DNA of 64,000 bases from Streptomyces sp. NBC_01241 (GTDB lineage Bacteria; Actinomycetota; Actinomycetes; Streptomycetales; Streptomycetaceae), in the NCBI RefSeq assembly GCF_041435435.1, contig NZ_CP108494.1, forward strand, positions 7,164,501 to 7,228,500, given 5' to 3'. The translations under genes and the position numbers were made by a program. Positions 42,537-51,295 of the stretch are shown piece after piece. The notes beneath the pieces were generated by a model. It ran no database searches, had not been told where the DNA came from, and worked only from the letters and a program-made list of their open reading frames with translations. The stretch's first letter is position 1. Each line of letters opens with the position of its first letter.

Positions 42537-43640
42537 TCACGCGGCGTATCGATACTCGTTGATGATGCCGCCGAGGACCCTGGTGCGGAGCAGGCTTCGG
42601 TCGTCGAGGTCGTGCACGATTGCGGGCTGTTCGGTCGCGCTGGGCGGTAGCTGTTGCCGGGATTGGTGCGGCCGGTGTCCGTTGTAGTGGTCCTGGTAGT
42701 CAGTCAGGACCTTCCTGGCGTGGCTCTCGCCCCGGATCAGGACGTGGTCGAGGGCCTCGCGGCGGATGGTGCCGATCACGCGTTCGCAATGCGCGTTCAT
42801 GCGCGGTGCCCGGGGCGCGCTGAGCAGCACCTCCGTGTCCTCGGCGGTGAAGACGGCATCGAAGGCGTCGGTGTACCTGGCTGTCGCGGTCGCGTAGCAG
42901 GAACCGGGGCCCGGCGCCCCGCTCGCCGAGGTCGGCAGCGATGTTCCGGGCCTGTTGTACCGCCCACTGCGCGGTGGGTGCGCGGTCACGCCGGTGATGT
43001 GCAGTCTCCGGGTGCCGTGCTCGATGAACGCCATCGCGTACAGGCGCTTGCCCCAGGCCGTGTCGATAGGGAAGAAGTCCGCGGCAAGGATCCCCTGAGC
43101 CCGCGCCGTGAGGAAGTCGCGCCAGGTGGGGCCGGAGCGGCGCGGGGCCGGGTCGATGCCTGCTGCGTGCAGGATCTCCCAGACCGTGGAGGCCGCGATG
43201 GGGTGCCGGGTCGGGCCAGTTCGCCCTGGATGCGGCGGTGGCCCCAGCGGGGATTTTCATCGGCCAGGCGCAGCACGAGACTCTTGAGTGCGGCCGTCGT
43301 CGGCGGCCGTCCGGTGCGGGAGCCGCGGGCGGAGTAGTCCCACTTCCTGGCGATCAGTTTGCGGTGCCAGGCCGGCAAAGTGCCGGGGGTGACGGGGAAG
43401 ACGGCGGTCCAGCGGTCACGCGGTATCAGCGAGCTGAGGGCGGCGAGCCAGAATCGGTCGGCCGGCTCATAGCGCACCCTGCCCTTCACATGCCTGCGCA
43501 GGATGGCATTCTCGTGCCGCAGCACCAGCAGTTCGGCATCCTTGGCGGTGTCTCGGCGCAGTAGGACCGCGGGGACGGACAACAGCGCGCGGGCGGTGCG
43601 GTAGAGCAGGGACGCGATCACCAGGGCAGCATGACAAGTC
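42537..43640 (-). pseudogene. Integrase-core transposase pseudogene (IS3/IS481-like)
   Basis: Read across at least three frames from about 43620: LLVLRHENAILRRHVKGRVR, YEPADRFWLAALSSLIP, RKWDYSARGSRTGRPP, ENPRWGHRRIQGELAR, then GTRRLHITGVTAHP, TDAFDAVFTAEDTEVLLSAP, RMNAHCERVIGTIRREALDH and the terminal LGGIINEYRYAA. This is the widespread Streptomyces integrase-core transposase, with frameshifts near 43150 and 42940. Inactive. Confidence 0.85.
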
Positions 43641-44162
43641 CTTACCGACGCCCCTGGAGGCGGGTGCTGACCAGCCGCGATGACTTTACGAGCCCCCACA
43701 AGCAGTCCCCCCGCCCCGCGCTGATCCCTGCGCTTCAGCGAAGCGAACACCTCGGCCACGAACTCGCCACACACCGGCCGAGCGGACGCCCTTCTTCAGG
43801 ATTCAGGTGTCGTCGATGGTCAGCACCGCTCCGCAGTCTCCGATCTGCCTCATCAATTGGCGCAACTGCACACGCGTGGTCTGCGCGCTGACCGCTATCG
43901 CGTGGTCGCCCTCACTGACCGGCACACCCCCCCCCAACAGCGGTGGTCAGCGCAGGAAGGGACGGTGTTGTGGCGGATGTCCCGTCCGTCGGCGTGCGGA
44001 ATATAGGCCAAGAGTGCCGGTTAGCCAAACCGGTGATGGTGACGACCATGGGACTTGCTCGCGTTCGGCAGTCTGCGGCCGCCCTGCTGCGGACCCAGCG
44101 CTGGAATGCGGCGATGTCCATGCCTGCGTGGGCGGTTCCACGCCCTCAAGGAGAGTGAAGTC
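43641..44162. mobile_element. IS701-type debris and pre-integrase region
   Basis: At 43785-43860 on the minus strand, CGAVLTIDDT-stop-ILKKGV and RSAGVW match the VDDTGFLKKG block of IS701 transposases. A run of nine or more C at about 43926 interrupts it. From 44036 a 40-codon plus-strand frame (MVTTMGLARVRQSAAALLRT) ends 4 bases before the integrase and contains its ribosome-binding site. It could be a small excisionase-like gene but has no clear motif. Confidence 0.5.
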
Positions 44163-45389
44163 GTGTCTGTTCCGATCAAGAAGCTTCCCCCTAATGCGAA
44201 GGGGCAGATCCGGTACCGGTTTGTGGTCGATGTGGGAACTCACTCCTCGACTGGGAAGCGGCAGCAGGTGACCCGCACCTTCGGCACGCTGAGGGAAGCG
44301 AAGGCCGAGTATGCGCGCATCACGAACCGTCGCTACGAGACGGCGTCCGTGCCGTTCGAAGCGCGGACGCTGGACGAGTGGCTCGATCAGTGGCTCGCAA
44401 AGAAGGCGGAGGACCTGGAGGTGAGCACCGTCTACAGCTACACCATGACCCTGGGCCGGCTTCGGGGAAGACTCGGGCACATCCGGCTTCAGGAACTCAC
44501 TGAGGATGACGTCGAGGCATGGATGAAGTGGGCGCTGCGGGAGGGACGGGTTCGAGGTGGCAAGGCGGGCACCGGTCTCGGGGTGGCCTCGGTCGAGATG
44601 TCGCTGGCGCGGCTGAGAGAGGCGCTCGACCGGGCGGTGACGCGGCGCCTCGTCGAGGTGAACGTCGCCCGGGAGGTGACGATCCCCCGGAACCTTCGGA
44701 AAGCGGAACGGCGGACGAAAGCGATGCTCCCGCCCTGGAACCTCGCGGAGGTACGCGCCTTCGTGTGCGCGGTCAAGGACGACCGACTGTGCGCCGCTTT
44801 CCTTCTGTCCCTGATGGGACTGCGGCCGGCGGAGATCTGCGGGATGCGCTGGGCCGACGTCGATCTGGGAAGGGCCACCCTGGCTGTCACCCGGACCCGG
44901 ACGCTGATGGGCAACCGGTTCGTGGTCGAAAAGGATGCGAAGTCGCTTGCTGGTGAGCGGCAGCTTCCCCTGCCCGATCTGGTGGGGGAGGCCCTCGCCG
45001 GCTTCAAGGCCACGCAGATCGCCGAGAAGCTCGCGGCGGGGGAGAGGTACGAGGACAACGGGTACGTGCTCGTAGATCGACTCGGCAGGGCACTCAACGG
45101 GCGGCAGCTGCGTGAGCGGGCGTACCAGGTCATGGCCGAGAACGCGCTGCGCCGGGTCCGTTTGTACGACGCCCGCGCGAGCTGTTTCACCTATCTGGCG
45201 AACAACGGGGTGCCGGACCATCTGCTTGCCCGCTGGGCAGGGCACACCGACGTCCGGACGACGAAGCGTTGGTATGTGAAGCCGGATGTGGAGGATCTAC
45301 GGCCGGCCGCGGATACGTGGGGAGAACTGGCGAGGGCCCCCGCCCCCGCTCACGAAGAGAATGTGAGATGTGGGAGCGTGAAGGGGTGA
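44163..45389 (+). CDS. int: Tyrosine recombinase (integrase)
   Basis: A 408-residue integrase from GTG 44163 (AAGGAG upstream). An arm-binding-like N-terminus (VPIKKLPPNAKGQIRYRFVV) is followed by a SAM-like core domain (FEARTLDEWLDQWLAKKAED) and the catalytic domain. The first Arg is in SLMGLRPAEICGM. HxxR appears as RLYDARASCF, with Tyr replacing the usual His. The second His is in WAGHTDVRTT and the nucleophile is in KRWYVKPD. It should integrate an actinomycete element. Its TGA overlaps the pcaL GTG by 4 bases. Confidence 0.88.
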   Translation: MSVPIKKLPPNAKGQIRYRFVVDVGTHSSTGKRQQVTRTFGTLREAKAEYARITNRRYETASVPFEARTLDEWLDQWLAKKAEDLEVSTVYSYTMTLGRLRGRLGHIRLQELTEDDVEAWMKWALREGRVRGGKAGTGLGVASVEMSLARLREALDRAVTRRLVEVNVAREVTIPRNLRKAERRTKAMLPPWNLAEVRAFVCAVKDDRLCAAFLLSLMGLRPAEICGMRWADVDLGRATLAVTRTRTLMGNRFVVEKDAKSLAGERQLPLPDLVGEALAGFKATQIAEKLAAGERYEDNGYVLVDRLGRALNGRQLRERAYQVMAENALRRVRLYDARASCFTYLANNGVPDHLLARWAGHTDVRTTKRWYVKPDVEDLRPAADTWGELARAPAPAHEENVRCGSVKG

Positions 45390-46660
45390 GTGAGAAGAAC
45401 GTCGAAACCCTGCAATACCGCTTTGACGGGCCGGAAGAGGCCCCGGTCCTCGTCATGGGGACCTTCCTCGGTGCTACATGGCACATGTGGGACCGGCAGA
45501 TACCGGAGCTCACCCAGCACTGGCGGGTCCTGCGTTTTGACCTTCCCGGCCACGGCGGCGCCCCCGCCCACCCGGCTTCCGCCGTCACCGAACTCGCCGA
45601 CCGGCTGCTGGCCACTCTCGACGGGCTCGGGGTCCAGCGCTTCGGGTACGCAGGCTGCTCCCTCGGCGGCGCGATCGGCGCCGACCTCGCGCTGCGCCAC
45701 CCGCACCGGGTCGCTTCGCTCGCCCTGATCGCCGCCTCGCCCCGGTTCGGCAGCGCCGACGAATTCCGCCAGCGCGGCGTGGTCGTCCGCACCAACGGGC
45801 TGGAACCGATGGCCCGCAGCGCGCCGGAGCGCTGGTTCACCCCGGGCTTCGCCGCCGCGCAGCCCGCCATCGTCGAGTGGGCCGTCCAGATGGTCCGCAC
45901 CACCGACCCCGGCTGCTACATCGCCGCCTGCGAAGCCCTCGCCGCCTTCGACATCCGCGGCGACCTCGGCCGCATCACCGTCCCGACCCTCGTCCTGGTC
46001 GGCGCCGAGGACCGGGTCACCGGGCCCGGCGACGCCCGCACCCTGGTCGCGGGCATACCGGACGCCCGGCTGGCCCTCGTCCCCGGCGCCTCCCACTTCG
46101 CCCCGGTCGAGCAGCCCGGAGCCGTCACCGATCTGCTCCTCACCCACTTCTCCATGGCCTGGCAGGACACCCTCGCCGCCATCCCCGCCCCGCCGTTCAC
46201 TCCGCAACTCTCCACCCCCGTGCTGCCCGTCGCCGAGATCACCGCCGCCGCGCGGCCGGAGACCGGCACCACCGGACGCGCAGACCGGTACGAGCCCGGC
46301 ATGAAGGTGCGCCGCGAGGTGCTCGGTGACGCCCATGTGGACCGCACCCTGGCCGCCTCCGACGACTTCACCGGCGACTTCCAGGAGCTCGTCACGCGCT
46401 ACACCTGGGGCGAGGTGTGGACCCGGGAGGGCCTGGACCGCCGCACCCGCAGCTGCGTCACGCTCACCGCGCTGGTCGCCGCCGGCCGTCTGGAGAGCCT
46501 GGCCGCGCACGTCACGGCCGCACTGCGCAACGGCCTCACCCCGGCCGAGATCAAGGAGGTGCTGATGCAGACCGCCGTGTACTGCGGCGTGCCGGCCGCG
46601 AGCGCCGCGTTCTCGATCGCCCAGACCGTGATTCAGGAAGAAACGACGCTCCGCCCGTAG
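45386..46660 (+). CDS. pcaL: 3-oxoadipate enol-lactonase / 4-carboxymuconolactone decarboxylase fusion
   Basis: A 424-residue bifunctional enzyme. Residues 1-265 are an alpha/beta hydrolase (nucleophile in GYAGCSLGG, acid in LVGAEDRVTG, His in PGASHFAPVE) that hydrolyses 3-oxoadipate enol-lactone. Residues 300-424 are a carboxymuconolactone decarboxylase (RREVLGDAHVDRTLA, YTWGEVWTREGLDRRTRS, AEIKEVLMQTAVYCG). Both steps belong to the protocatechuate branch of the beta-ketoadipate pathway, and fused PcaL is known from Streptomyces. The rest of the pca operon is not in this window, because the integrase lies directly upstream. Confidence 0.9.
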   Translation: MSEKNVETLQYRFDGPEEAPVLVMGTFLGATWHMWDRQIPELTQHWRVLRFDLPGHGGAPAHPASAVTELADRLLATLDGLGVQRFGYAGCSLGGAIGADLALRHPHRVASLALIAASPRFGSADEFRQRGVVVRTNGLEPMARSAPERWFTPGFAAAQPAIVEWAVQMVRTTDPGCYIAACEALAAFDIRGDLGRITVPTLVLVGAEDRVTGPGDARTLVAGIPDARLALVPGASHFAPVEQPGAVTDLLLTHFSMAWQDTLAAIPAPPFTPQLSTPVLPVAEITAAARPETGTTGRADRYEPGMKVRREVLGDAHVDRTLAASDDFTGDFQELVTRYTWGEVWTREGLDRRTRSCVTLTALVAAGRLESLAAHVTAALRNGLTPAEIKEVLMQTAVYCGVPAASAAFSIAQTVIQEETTLRP

Positions 46661-46672
46661 CAGGATGGGCCC

Positions 46673-47329
46673 ATGAACGCTGCGAACCCCATGCACCTGA
46701 CACTGACCAAGAAGACGCACTCCTGCATCCGTCTGGAGAAGGACGGGCGGACACTCGTCATCGACCCGGGCGCCTTCTCGGAGCAGGACGCCGCCGTCGG
46801 CGCCGACGCGATCCTGGTGACGCACGAGCACCCCGACCACTTCGACGAGGGGCGGCTGCGCGCCGGCCTGGAGGCCAACCCGGCCGCCGAGATCTGGACC
46901 CTGCGCAGCGTCGCCGACCGGCTGTCCGCGGCCTTCCCCGGCCGCGTCCACACCGTCGGGCACGGCGACACCTTCTCCGCGGCGGGCTTCGACGTACAGG
47001 TGCACGGCGAACTGCACGCGGTGATCCACCCGGACATCCCGCGGATCACCAACATCGGCTTCCTGGTGGACGGTTCGCTCTTCCACCCGGGCGACGCGCT
47101 CACCGTCCCCGACCGGCCGGTCGACACCCTGATGCTTCCGGTGATGGCCCCCTGGAACAAGATCTCCGAGGTCATCGACTACGTACGCGAGGTCAAGCCG
47201 CGCCGCGCCATCGACATCCACGACGCGCTCCTCACCGACCTGGCCCGCCCGATCTACGACAACCAGATCGGCAGTCTCGGCGGCACCGACCACGGCCGTC
47301 TGGCCCCGGGGGACTCGACCGGCCTGTGA
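46673..47329 (+). CDS. MBL-fold metal-dependent hydrolase
   Basis: A 218-residue metallo-beta-lactamase-fold protein of the UlaG-like branch. The metal motif is VTHEHPDHFDE (HxHxDH, about residues 49-59), with His in GELHAVIHPD, Asp in FHPGDALTVP and a late His in IDIHDALL. It probably hydrolyses a phosphodiester or lactone, though the substrate is unknown. It lies 12 bases after pcaL and 48 before xthA on the same strand. Confidence 0.88.
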   Translation: MNAANPMHLTLTKKTHSCIRLEKDGRTLVIDPGAFSEQDAAVGADAILVTHEHPDHFDEGRLRAGLEANPAAEIWTLRSVADRLSAAFPGRVHTVGHGDTFSAAGFDVQVHGELHAVIHPDIPRITNIGFLVDGSLFHPGDALTVPDRPVDTLMLPVMAPWNKISEVIDYVREVKPRRAIDIHDALLTDLARPIYDNQIGSLGGTDHGRLAPGDSTGL

Positions 47330-47377
47330 CCCCGGCCGGTCCGGCGGCTGTCAGTGGCAGCGGCTAGGTTTACGTAC

Positions 47378-48157
47378 ATGCGCATCGCCACCTGGAACGT
47401 CAATTCGATCACCGCCCGGCTCCCGAGACTGCTGGCCTGGCTGGAGAGCTCCGGCACGGATGTGCTGTGCATCCAGGAGACCAAGTGCGCCGCCGAACAG
47501 TTCCCGGCGGACGCGCTCCGCGAGCTCGGCTACGAGTCCGCGGTCCACGCCACGGGCCGGTGGAACGGGGTCGCGCTGGTCTCCCGGGCCGGCCTGTCCG
47601 ACGTCGTCGAGGGCCTGCCCGGCGGCCCCGAGTACGAGGGCGCGCAGGAGCCCCGGGCGATCTCCGCGACCTGCGGTCCGGTCCGCGTCTGGTCGGTGTA
47701 CGTGCCCAACGGGCGCGAGATCGAGCACCCGCACTACGCGTACAAGCTGCGCTGGTTCGAGGCCCTGCAGAAGGCCGTCGCGGCGGACGCCGCGGGCCCG
47801 CGGCCGTTCGCGGTCCTGGGCGACTTCAACGTGGCGCCGACCGATGAGGACGTCTGGGATCCGGCGCTCTTCGAGGGCGCCACCCATGTCACCCCCGCCG
47901 AGCGCGCGGCCCTCGCCGCACTGCGCCGGGAGGGGCTGTCCGACGTCATGCCGCGCCCGCTCAAGTACGACCGCCCGTACACCTTCTGGGACTACCGGGA
48001 GCTGCGCTTCCCGAAGAACAAGGGCATGCGGATCGACCTCGTCTACGGTAACGCGCCCTTCGCCGCGGCGGTCACGGACAGCTACGTGGACCGCGAGGAG
48101 CGCAAGGGCAAGGGTGCGTCCGACCATGCCCCGGTGGTCGTGGATCTCGACGTCTGA
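47378..48157 (+). CDS. xthA: Exodeoxyribonuclease III
   Basis: A 259-residue exonuclease III/AP endonuclease. Signature residues: MRIATWNVNSITARLP (Asn), CIQETKCA (catalytic Glu), WSVYVPNGREI (Tyr), LGDFNVAPTDEDVWDP (Asp and Asn), NKGMRIDLVY and SDHAPVVVDL (Asp-His). It repairs abasic sites and degrades double-stranded DNA 3' to 5'. I chose ATG 47378 because the family starts at MRI. It is followed by a strong bidirectional hairpin. Confidence 0.93.
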   Translation: MRIATWNVNSITARLPRLLAWLESSGTDVLCIQETKCAAEQFPADALRELGYESAVHATGRWNGVALVSRAGLSDVVEGLPGGPEYEGAQEPRAISATCGPVRVWSVYVPNGREIEHPHYAYKLRWFEALQKAVAADAAGPRPFAVLGDFNVAPTDEDVWDPALFEGATHVTPAERAALAALRREGLSDVMPRPLKYDRPYTFWDYRELRFPKNKGMRIDLVYGNAPFAAAVTDSYVDREERKGKGASDHAPVVVDLDV

Positions 48158-48246
48158 CGCCTCGGGCGAGCCGTCGTTGTCAGTGGTCGCCGATACCGTG
48201 GTCGATGTCCTTATCCCGCTTGCTGGCTGCTTGCTGTGACCAGGAC

Positions 48247-48276
48247 AGCCCCGCCCGTTCAGCGCCGGGCGGGGCT
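48247..48276. terminator. Bidirectional terminator between xthA and the MFS gene
   Basis: AGCCCCGCCC (48247-48256) pairs perfectly with GGGCGGGGCT (48267-48276) around a 10-base loop. It lies between convergent genes, with the stop of the MFS gene beginning at 48277. Confidence 0.8.
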
Positions 48277-49473
48277 TCATCCACTCTGCTCCCGGACCGC
48301 GGGAACGCGGTCCGGGCTCCGCCGGCCGGCGGCCCGGCGCATGCCCAGCGACGCCCAGGCGGTGCCCAGCGCCAGAACCATCAGCAGCACACTCACCCAC
48401 AGTGGTGAGCGGAAGCCGAATCCCGCACCGATCGCGAGTCCGCCGAACCAGGGGCCGAGCGCGCCGCCCACATTGAACGCGGATGTGGCGAACGAGCCGG
48501 ACAGGGTCGGCGCGTCGGCCGCCAGCCGGAACACCCACGAGATCAGCGCCGTCCCGGTGCCGAACGCGAGCATCCCCTGGACCGCGACGAGCGCGACCGT
48601 CGCGAACGGGTTCCCCGCGCTCAGCGCGAGCCCGGTCCAGCCGACGGTGAGCGCGACCAGACCGGCCGCGGTGAATGCGCGGGGCCGTGCGTCGACGACC
48701 CGGCCGGCGACGGTGACCCCGACGAACGAGCCCAGGCCGAACAGTGCGAGCAGAACGGGCACCCAGCCGGCATCGAGTCCGGTGACCCGGGTGGCGAGCG
48801 GTTCGACGTAGGAGAACGCACAGAAGGTCGCGCCCTGCACGAGGGCGCTCGTCAGCAGCGTGAGCAGCAGTCGCGGACGGGCCAGGGCCCGCAGCTCGAC
48901 GCGGGCGCGCGCCGGGGCGGCCTTCGGCCGGGTCCCCGGAATCGTCCTGGCGATCACGACGACGGCCGGTACGGAGACCAGCGCCACGGCCCAGAACGCC
49001 GACCGCCACCCCCACTGCCCACCCAGCGCCGCACCGGCGGGCACTCCGGCCACGCAGGCGATGGTGACGCCCCCGACGACCACGGACGTGGCGCGTGCCC
49101 GGGCCTCGGGCCCCACCATGGAGACCGCGGTCACCAGGGCCACGGCCCAGAAACCGGCATTCGCCAGCGCCCCGGCGACCCGCGTCGCCAGGAGCACCCC
49201 GTAGCCGGGGGTGAGTGCGCCGACGACATGGACGGCGCTGAAGACACAGAGGAAGAACAACAGGGCGCGGCGGCGCGGCCAGTTACGGCTGAAGAGCGCC
49301 ATCAGCGGCGCCCCGACGACCATCCCGATCGCGAAGGCCGAGGTCAGCAGCCCGGCGGCCGGAATCGATACGTGGAGGTCGGCGGCGATGTCCGTGACCA
49401 GACCGGACAGCATGAACTCGGATGTGCCCTGGGCGAAGACGGCGAGCCCGAGTGCGTACACGGCAAAAGGCAT
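48277..49473 (-). CDS. Cmx/CmlR-type MFS drug exporter
   Basis: A 398-residue major facilitator with about 12 membrane helices. The N-terminus PFAVYALGLAVFAQGTSEFM, SAFAIGMVVGAPLMALFSRN and RRRALLFFLCVFSAVHVVGA closely follow the Cmx/CmrA chloramphenicol exporters of actinomycetes, including the motif-A-like loop NWPRRRALL. It should export chloramphenicol or a related compound by proton antiport, although substrate identity is inferred. It is unlinked to known resistance regulators here. Confidence 0.85.
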   Translation of the reverse strand: MPFAVYALGLAVFAQGTSEFMLSGLVTDIAADLHVSIPAAGLLTSAFAIGMVVGAPLMALFSRNWPRRRALLFFLCVFSAVHVVGALTPGYGVLLATRVAGALANAGFWAVALVTAVSMVGPEARARATSVVVGGVTIACVAGVPAGAALGGQWGWRSAFWAVALVSVPAVVVIARTIPGTRPKAAPARARVELRALARPRLLLTLLTSALVQGATFCAFSYVEPLATRVTGLDAGWVPVLLALFGLGSFVGVTVAGRVVDARPRAFTAAGLVALTVGWTGLALSAGNPFATVALVAVQGMLAFGTGTALISWVFRLAADAPTLSGSFATSAFNVGGALGPWFGGLAIGAGFGFRSPLWVSVLLMVLALGTAWASLGMRRAAGRRSPDRVPAVREQSG

Positions 49474-49952
49474 GAAGGAACCCCATGGACGGCGTTGGAT
49501 GGACCATGCAGGGGGTGTGGGCCGCGCCCGCCCGTCAGGAGGGGCGGCAACACGGCGAAACGTCCGGGGTGTTCATGGACGGGACTCGACAACTCGGCAG
49601 GCGCCGGGCCGGAGAATCTGCACGCCGGCGCATACGGGGAATGCGCAGCCCACACCTAGGTGATCCTGCGGCGGCAGCCGGGCGGAAGCGGTTCCTTCAC
49701 CGGTACACGACCGGGCGGGATCGACGCGACAGCGGATCAGCCACCGGCGGACCGGTGGCTAGTCTCTGTCGGACTCGGGGCTGGACACGATCGCGAAGCT
49801 ATCAGCCCGGCCGCCCTCGCCTCCACCCCTTTTCCGCCGGAGCGGTGGCGGCAGCCGGAACATCCGGACCGGGCCGCGTCCGGTTCAGCACTCGAACGAC
49901 AGACCGCGCGCCCTGTGGTGCGTAACACGCCCGGGATGCGACCCTGAGTGGT
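49474..49952. other. Upstream region of the MFS gene and of the former DUF6278 promoter
   Basis: About 480 bases. No gene recognised. Because 49953 is the left copy of the 15-base repeat shared with the DUF6278 gene, the bases just before it are probably the original promoter of that gene, now 10.5 kb away. Confidence 0.5.
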
Positions 49953-49967
49953 ATGAACATCCCTTTC
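49953..49967. repeat. Candidate attL core
   Basis: ATGAACATCCCTTTC, identical to 60486-60500. Downstream on this side the frame continues TFHLNA and stops, so only the 60486 copy leads into the full gene. Confidence 0.8.
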
Positions 49968-50030
49968 ACGTTCCACTTGAACGCATGAGATGAGGTCTGA
50001 CCTGCAAATACCCGGTCTGCCAGACCAGAA

Positions 50031-50050
50031 GTGGGAGTTAAGTGGGAGTT
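50031..50050. repeat. Candidate integrase arm sites, left
   Basis: GTGGGAGTT at 50031-50039 and again at 50042-50050 (11-base period), between the att core and the integrase stop codon. The same unit occurs at the right end. Confidence 0.65.
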
Positions 50051-50705
50051 AGCTCCATACGGCATCTCCCATGCGGTCCTGCACCGACTCCCACCGCTCC
50101 TGCAGCGTCTTCATGATGGCACGCTCCATCGGAACCGTCACGCTTGAGTACACGCCCTCAACTCCCGGCACCTCGTGACCCATGCGCGACTCCACTGCGA
50201 AACGGCTGTGCCCATCCTCATCCAGCCACGCCTTCGCTCCGTGCCGGATCAGGTACAGGCGCTTTCCCTGGAACGCAGACACCTCCGGCAGGGCCAGGCG
50301 CTCACCAGGCCGACGCGGCCCCTCGTCCTCCGTCGCTCCGTCGGCGATCGGGCGCCAGTACTTGTGGTCGAAGTTCGCCGAGCGCAAGTTGCCCCCACCG
50401 ATCGACGGGAACACCCACCGGGAGTCGTGCTCCTTCAGGAGCCGCTCCAGCATCTCGTCGAGGAACGGCGGCACCACCAGGGTCCTGAAGGACTCGTACT
50501 TCGGCGGGAAGAACTGCAACCCGCCGCCCTCGTACTGGACTTGGCGCTCCACCCGGATCGCTGGCATCAGGTCCTCGCCCTTGCCGTACCGGCCCATGTC
50601 CTCGGCATAGCGCTCCGCCTCGTCGGGGTCAGCCCTCAGATCCGACCCGGGCCAAGTCGGGTAGCAGTACTCCCGGGTGAGGCCGTACAGCTCGGCCGGC
50701 CGCAT
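50049..50705 (-). pseudogene. int: Tyrosine recombinase, C-terminal half
   Basis: The frame has the first catalytic Arg (MRPAELYGL, preceded in the open frame by AAASRHLLTPG), a beta-hairpin region (QYEGGGLQFFPPKYESFRTL), RHGAKAWLDEDGHSRFAVES and GHEVPGVEGVYSSVTVP with the nucleophilic Tyr. The N-terminal arm-binding and core-binding domains (about 200 residues) are missing. The open frame dissolves at about 50800, where a phage tail gene of opposite strand begins, also without its N-terminus. One deletion explains both. No start codon lies upstream of ATG 50705. Confidence 0.85.
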
Positions 50706-50821
50706 GCCCGGCGTCAGGAGATGACGGCTGGCGGCGGCCCCGAGTGGACGGTTGACGTTGCCTGGGCCCCAGGGCGGTCCGGGTTCGTACTGCCGATTCG
50801 GTACGGCCGCAGGTCGGAACG

Positions 50822-51295
50822 GTGACCTCGAACCCCGAGCCTGTCTTCGACATGCCGGGCTGCATCTCCAGCTACACGCTCACCGAGTCTTACGAAGAAG
50901 GCAAAGGGGCCACGCAAGTGCGCGCGTATGGCGATGGTGAGGGCGCGTCGCGCCTGAAGTCGGGCCTGATGACCGCAAACGATCTGATCGCGGCCGGATA
51001 CTGCCTGTGGGAGCACCGCTACACACCCGCCGACGGCCTGACCGACCCGGGACAGCTGACCGCGCACGCCCGCGAGGACCTGGCCACGATGCGCACCGGG
51101 GCAACCGTCTGGACCGTGGACGCCGTCGCATCCCAGGCCCCCCGCCTCGGCCGTGATTTCGGGCTCGGTGACAGCGTCCGCGTCGCCCGCTCGCCCCGGC
51201 ACCCACAGGGCGCCTCCACCGCAGCCCGCTGCTGGGCCTGGCAACTCGACCTGGACGCAGACACGGTCTCGCCAATCTTTCTGGAGGACGACTGA
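50822..51295 (+). CDS. Phage tail/baseplate-like protein, N-terminally truncated
   Basis: 157 residues from GTG 50822. The segment AAGYCLWEHRYTPADGLTDP, ATVWTVDAVASQAPRLGRDF, GLGDSVRVA, ending LDLDADTVSPIFLEDD, resembles the C-terminus of siphovirus Gp37-like minor tail proteins. The N-terminal virus-specific domain is absent, and the start is at a deletion joint with the integrase gene. It overlaps the next gene by one base (TGATG). Probably a remnant still readable. Confidence 0.55.
   Translation: MTSNPEPVFDMPGCISSYTLTESYEEGKGATQVRAYGDGEGASRLKSGLMTANDLIAAGYCLWEHRYTPADGLTDPGQLTAHAREDLATMRTGATVWTVDAVASQAPRLGRDFGLGDSVRVARSPRHPQGASTAARCWAWQLDLDADTVSPIFLEDD

Noticed and set aside
45350..47293. 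Minus-strand 647-codon open frame
   Set aside because: Antisense to pcaL and the MBL-fold gene, with no recognisable domain.
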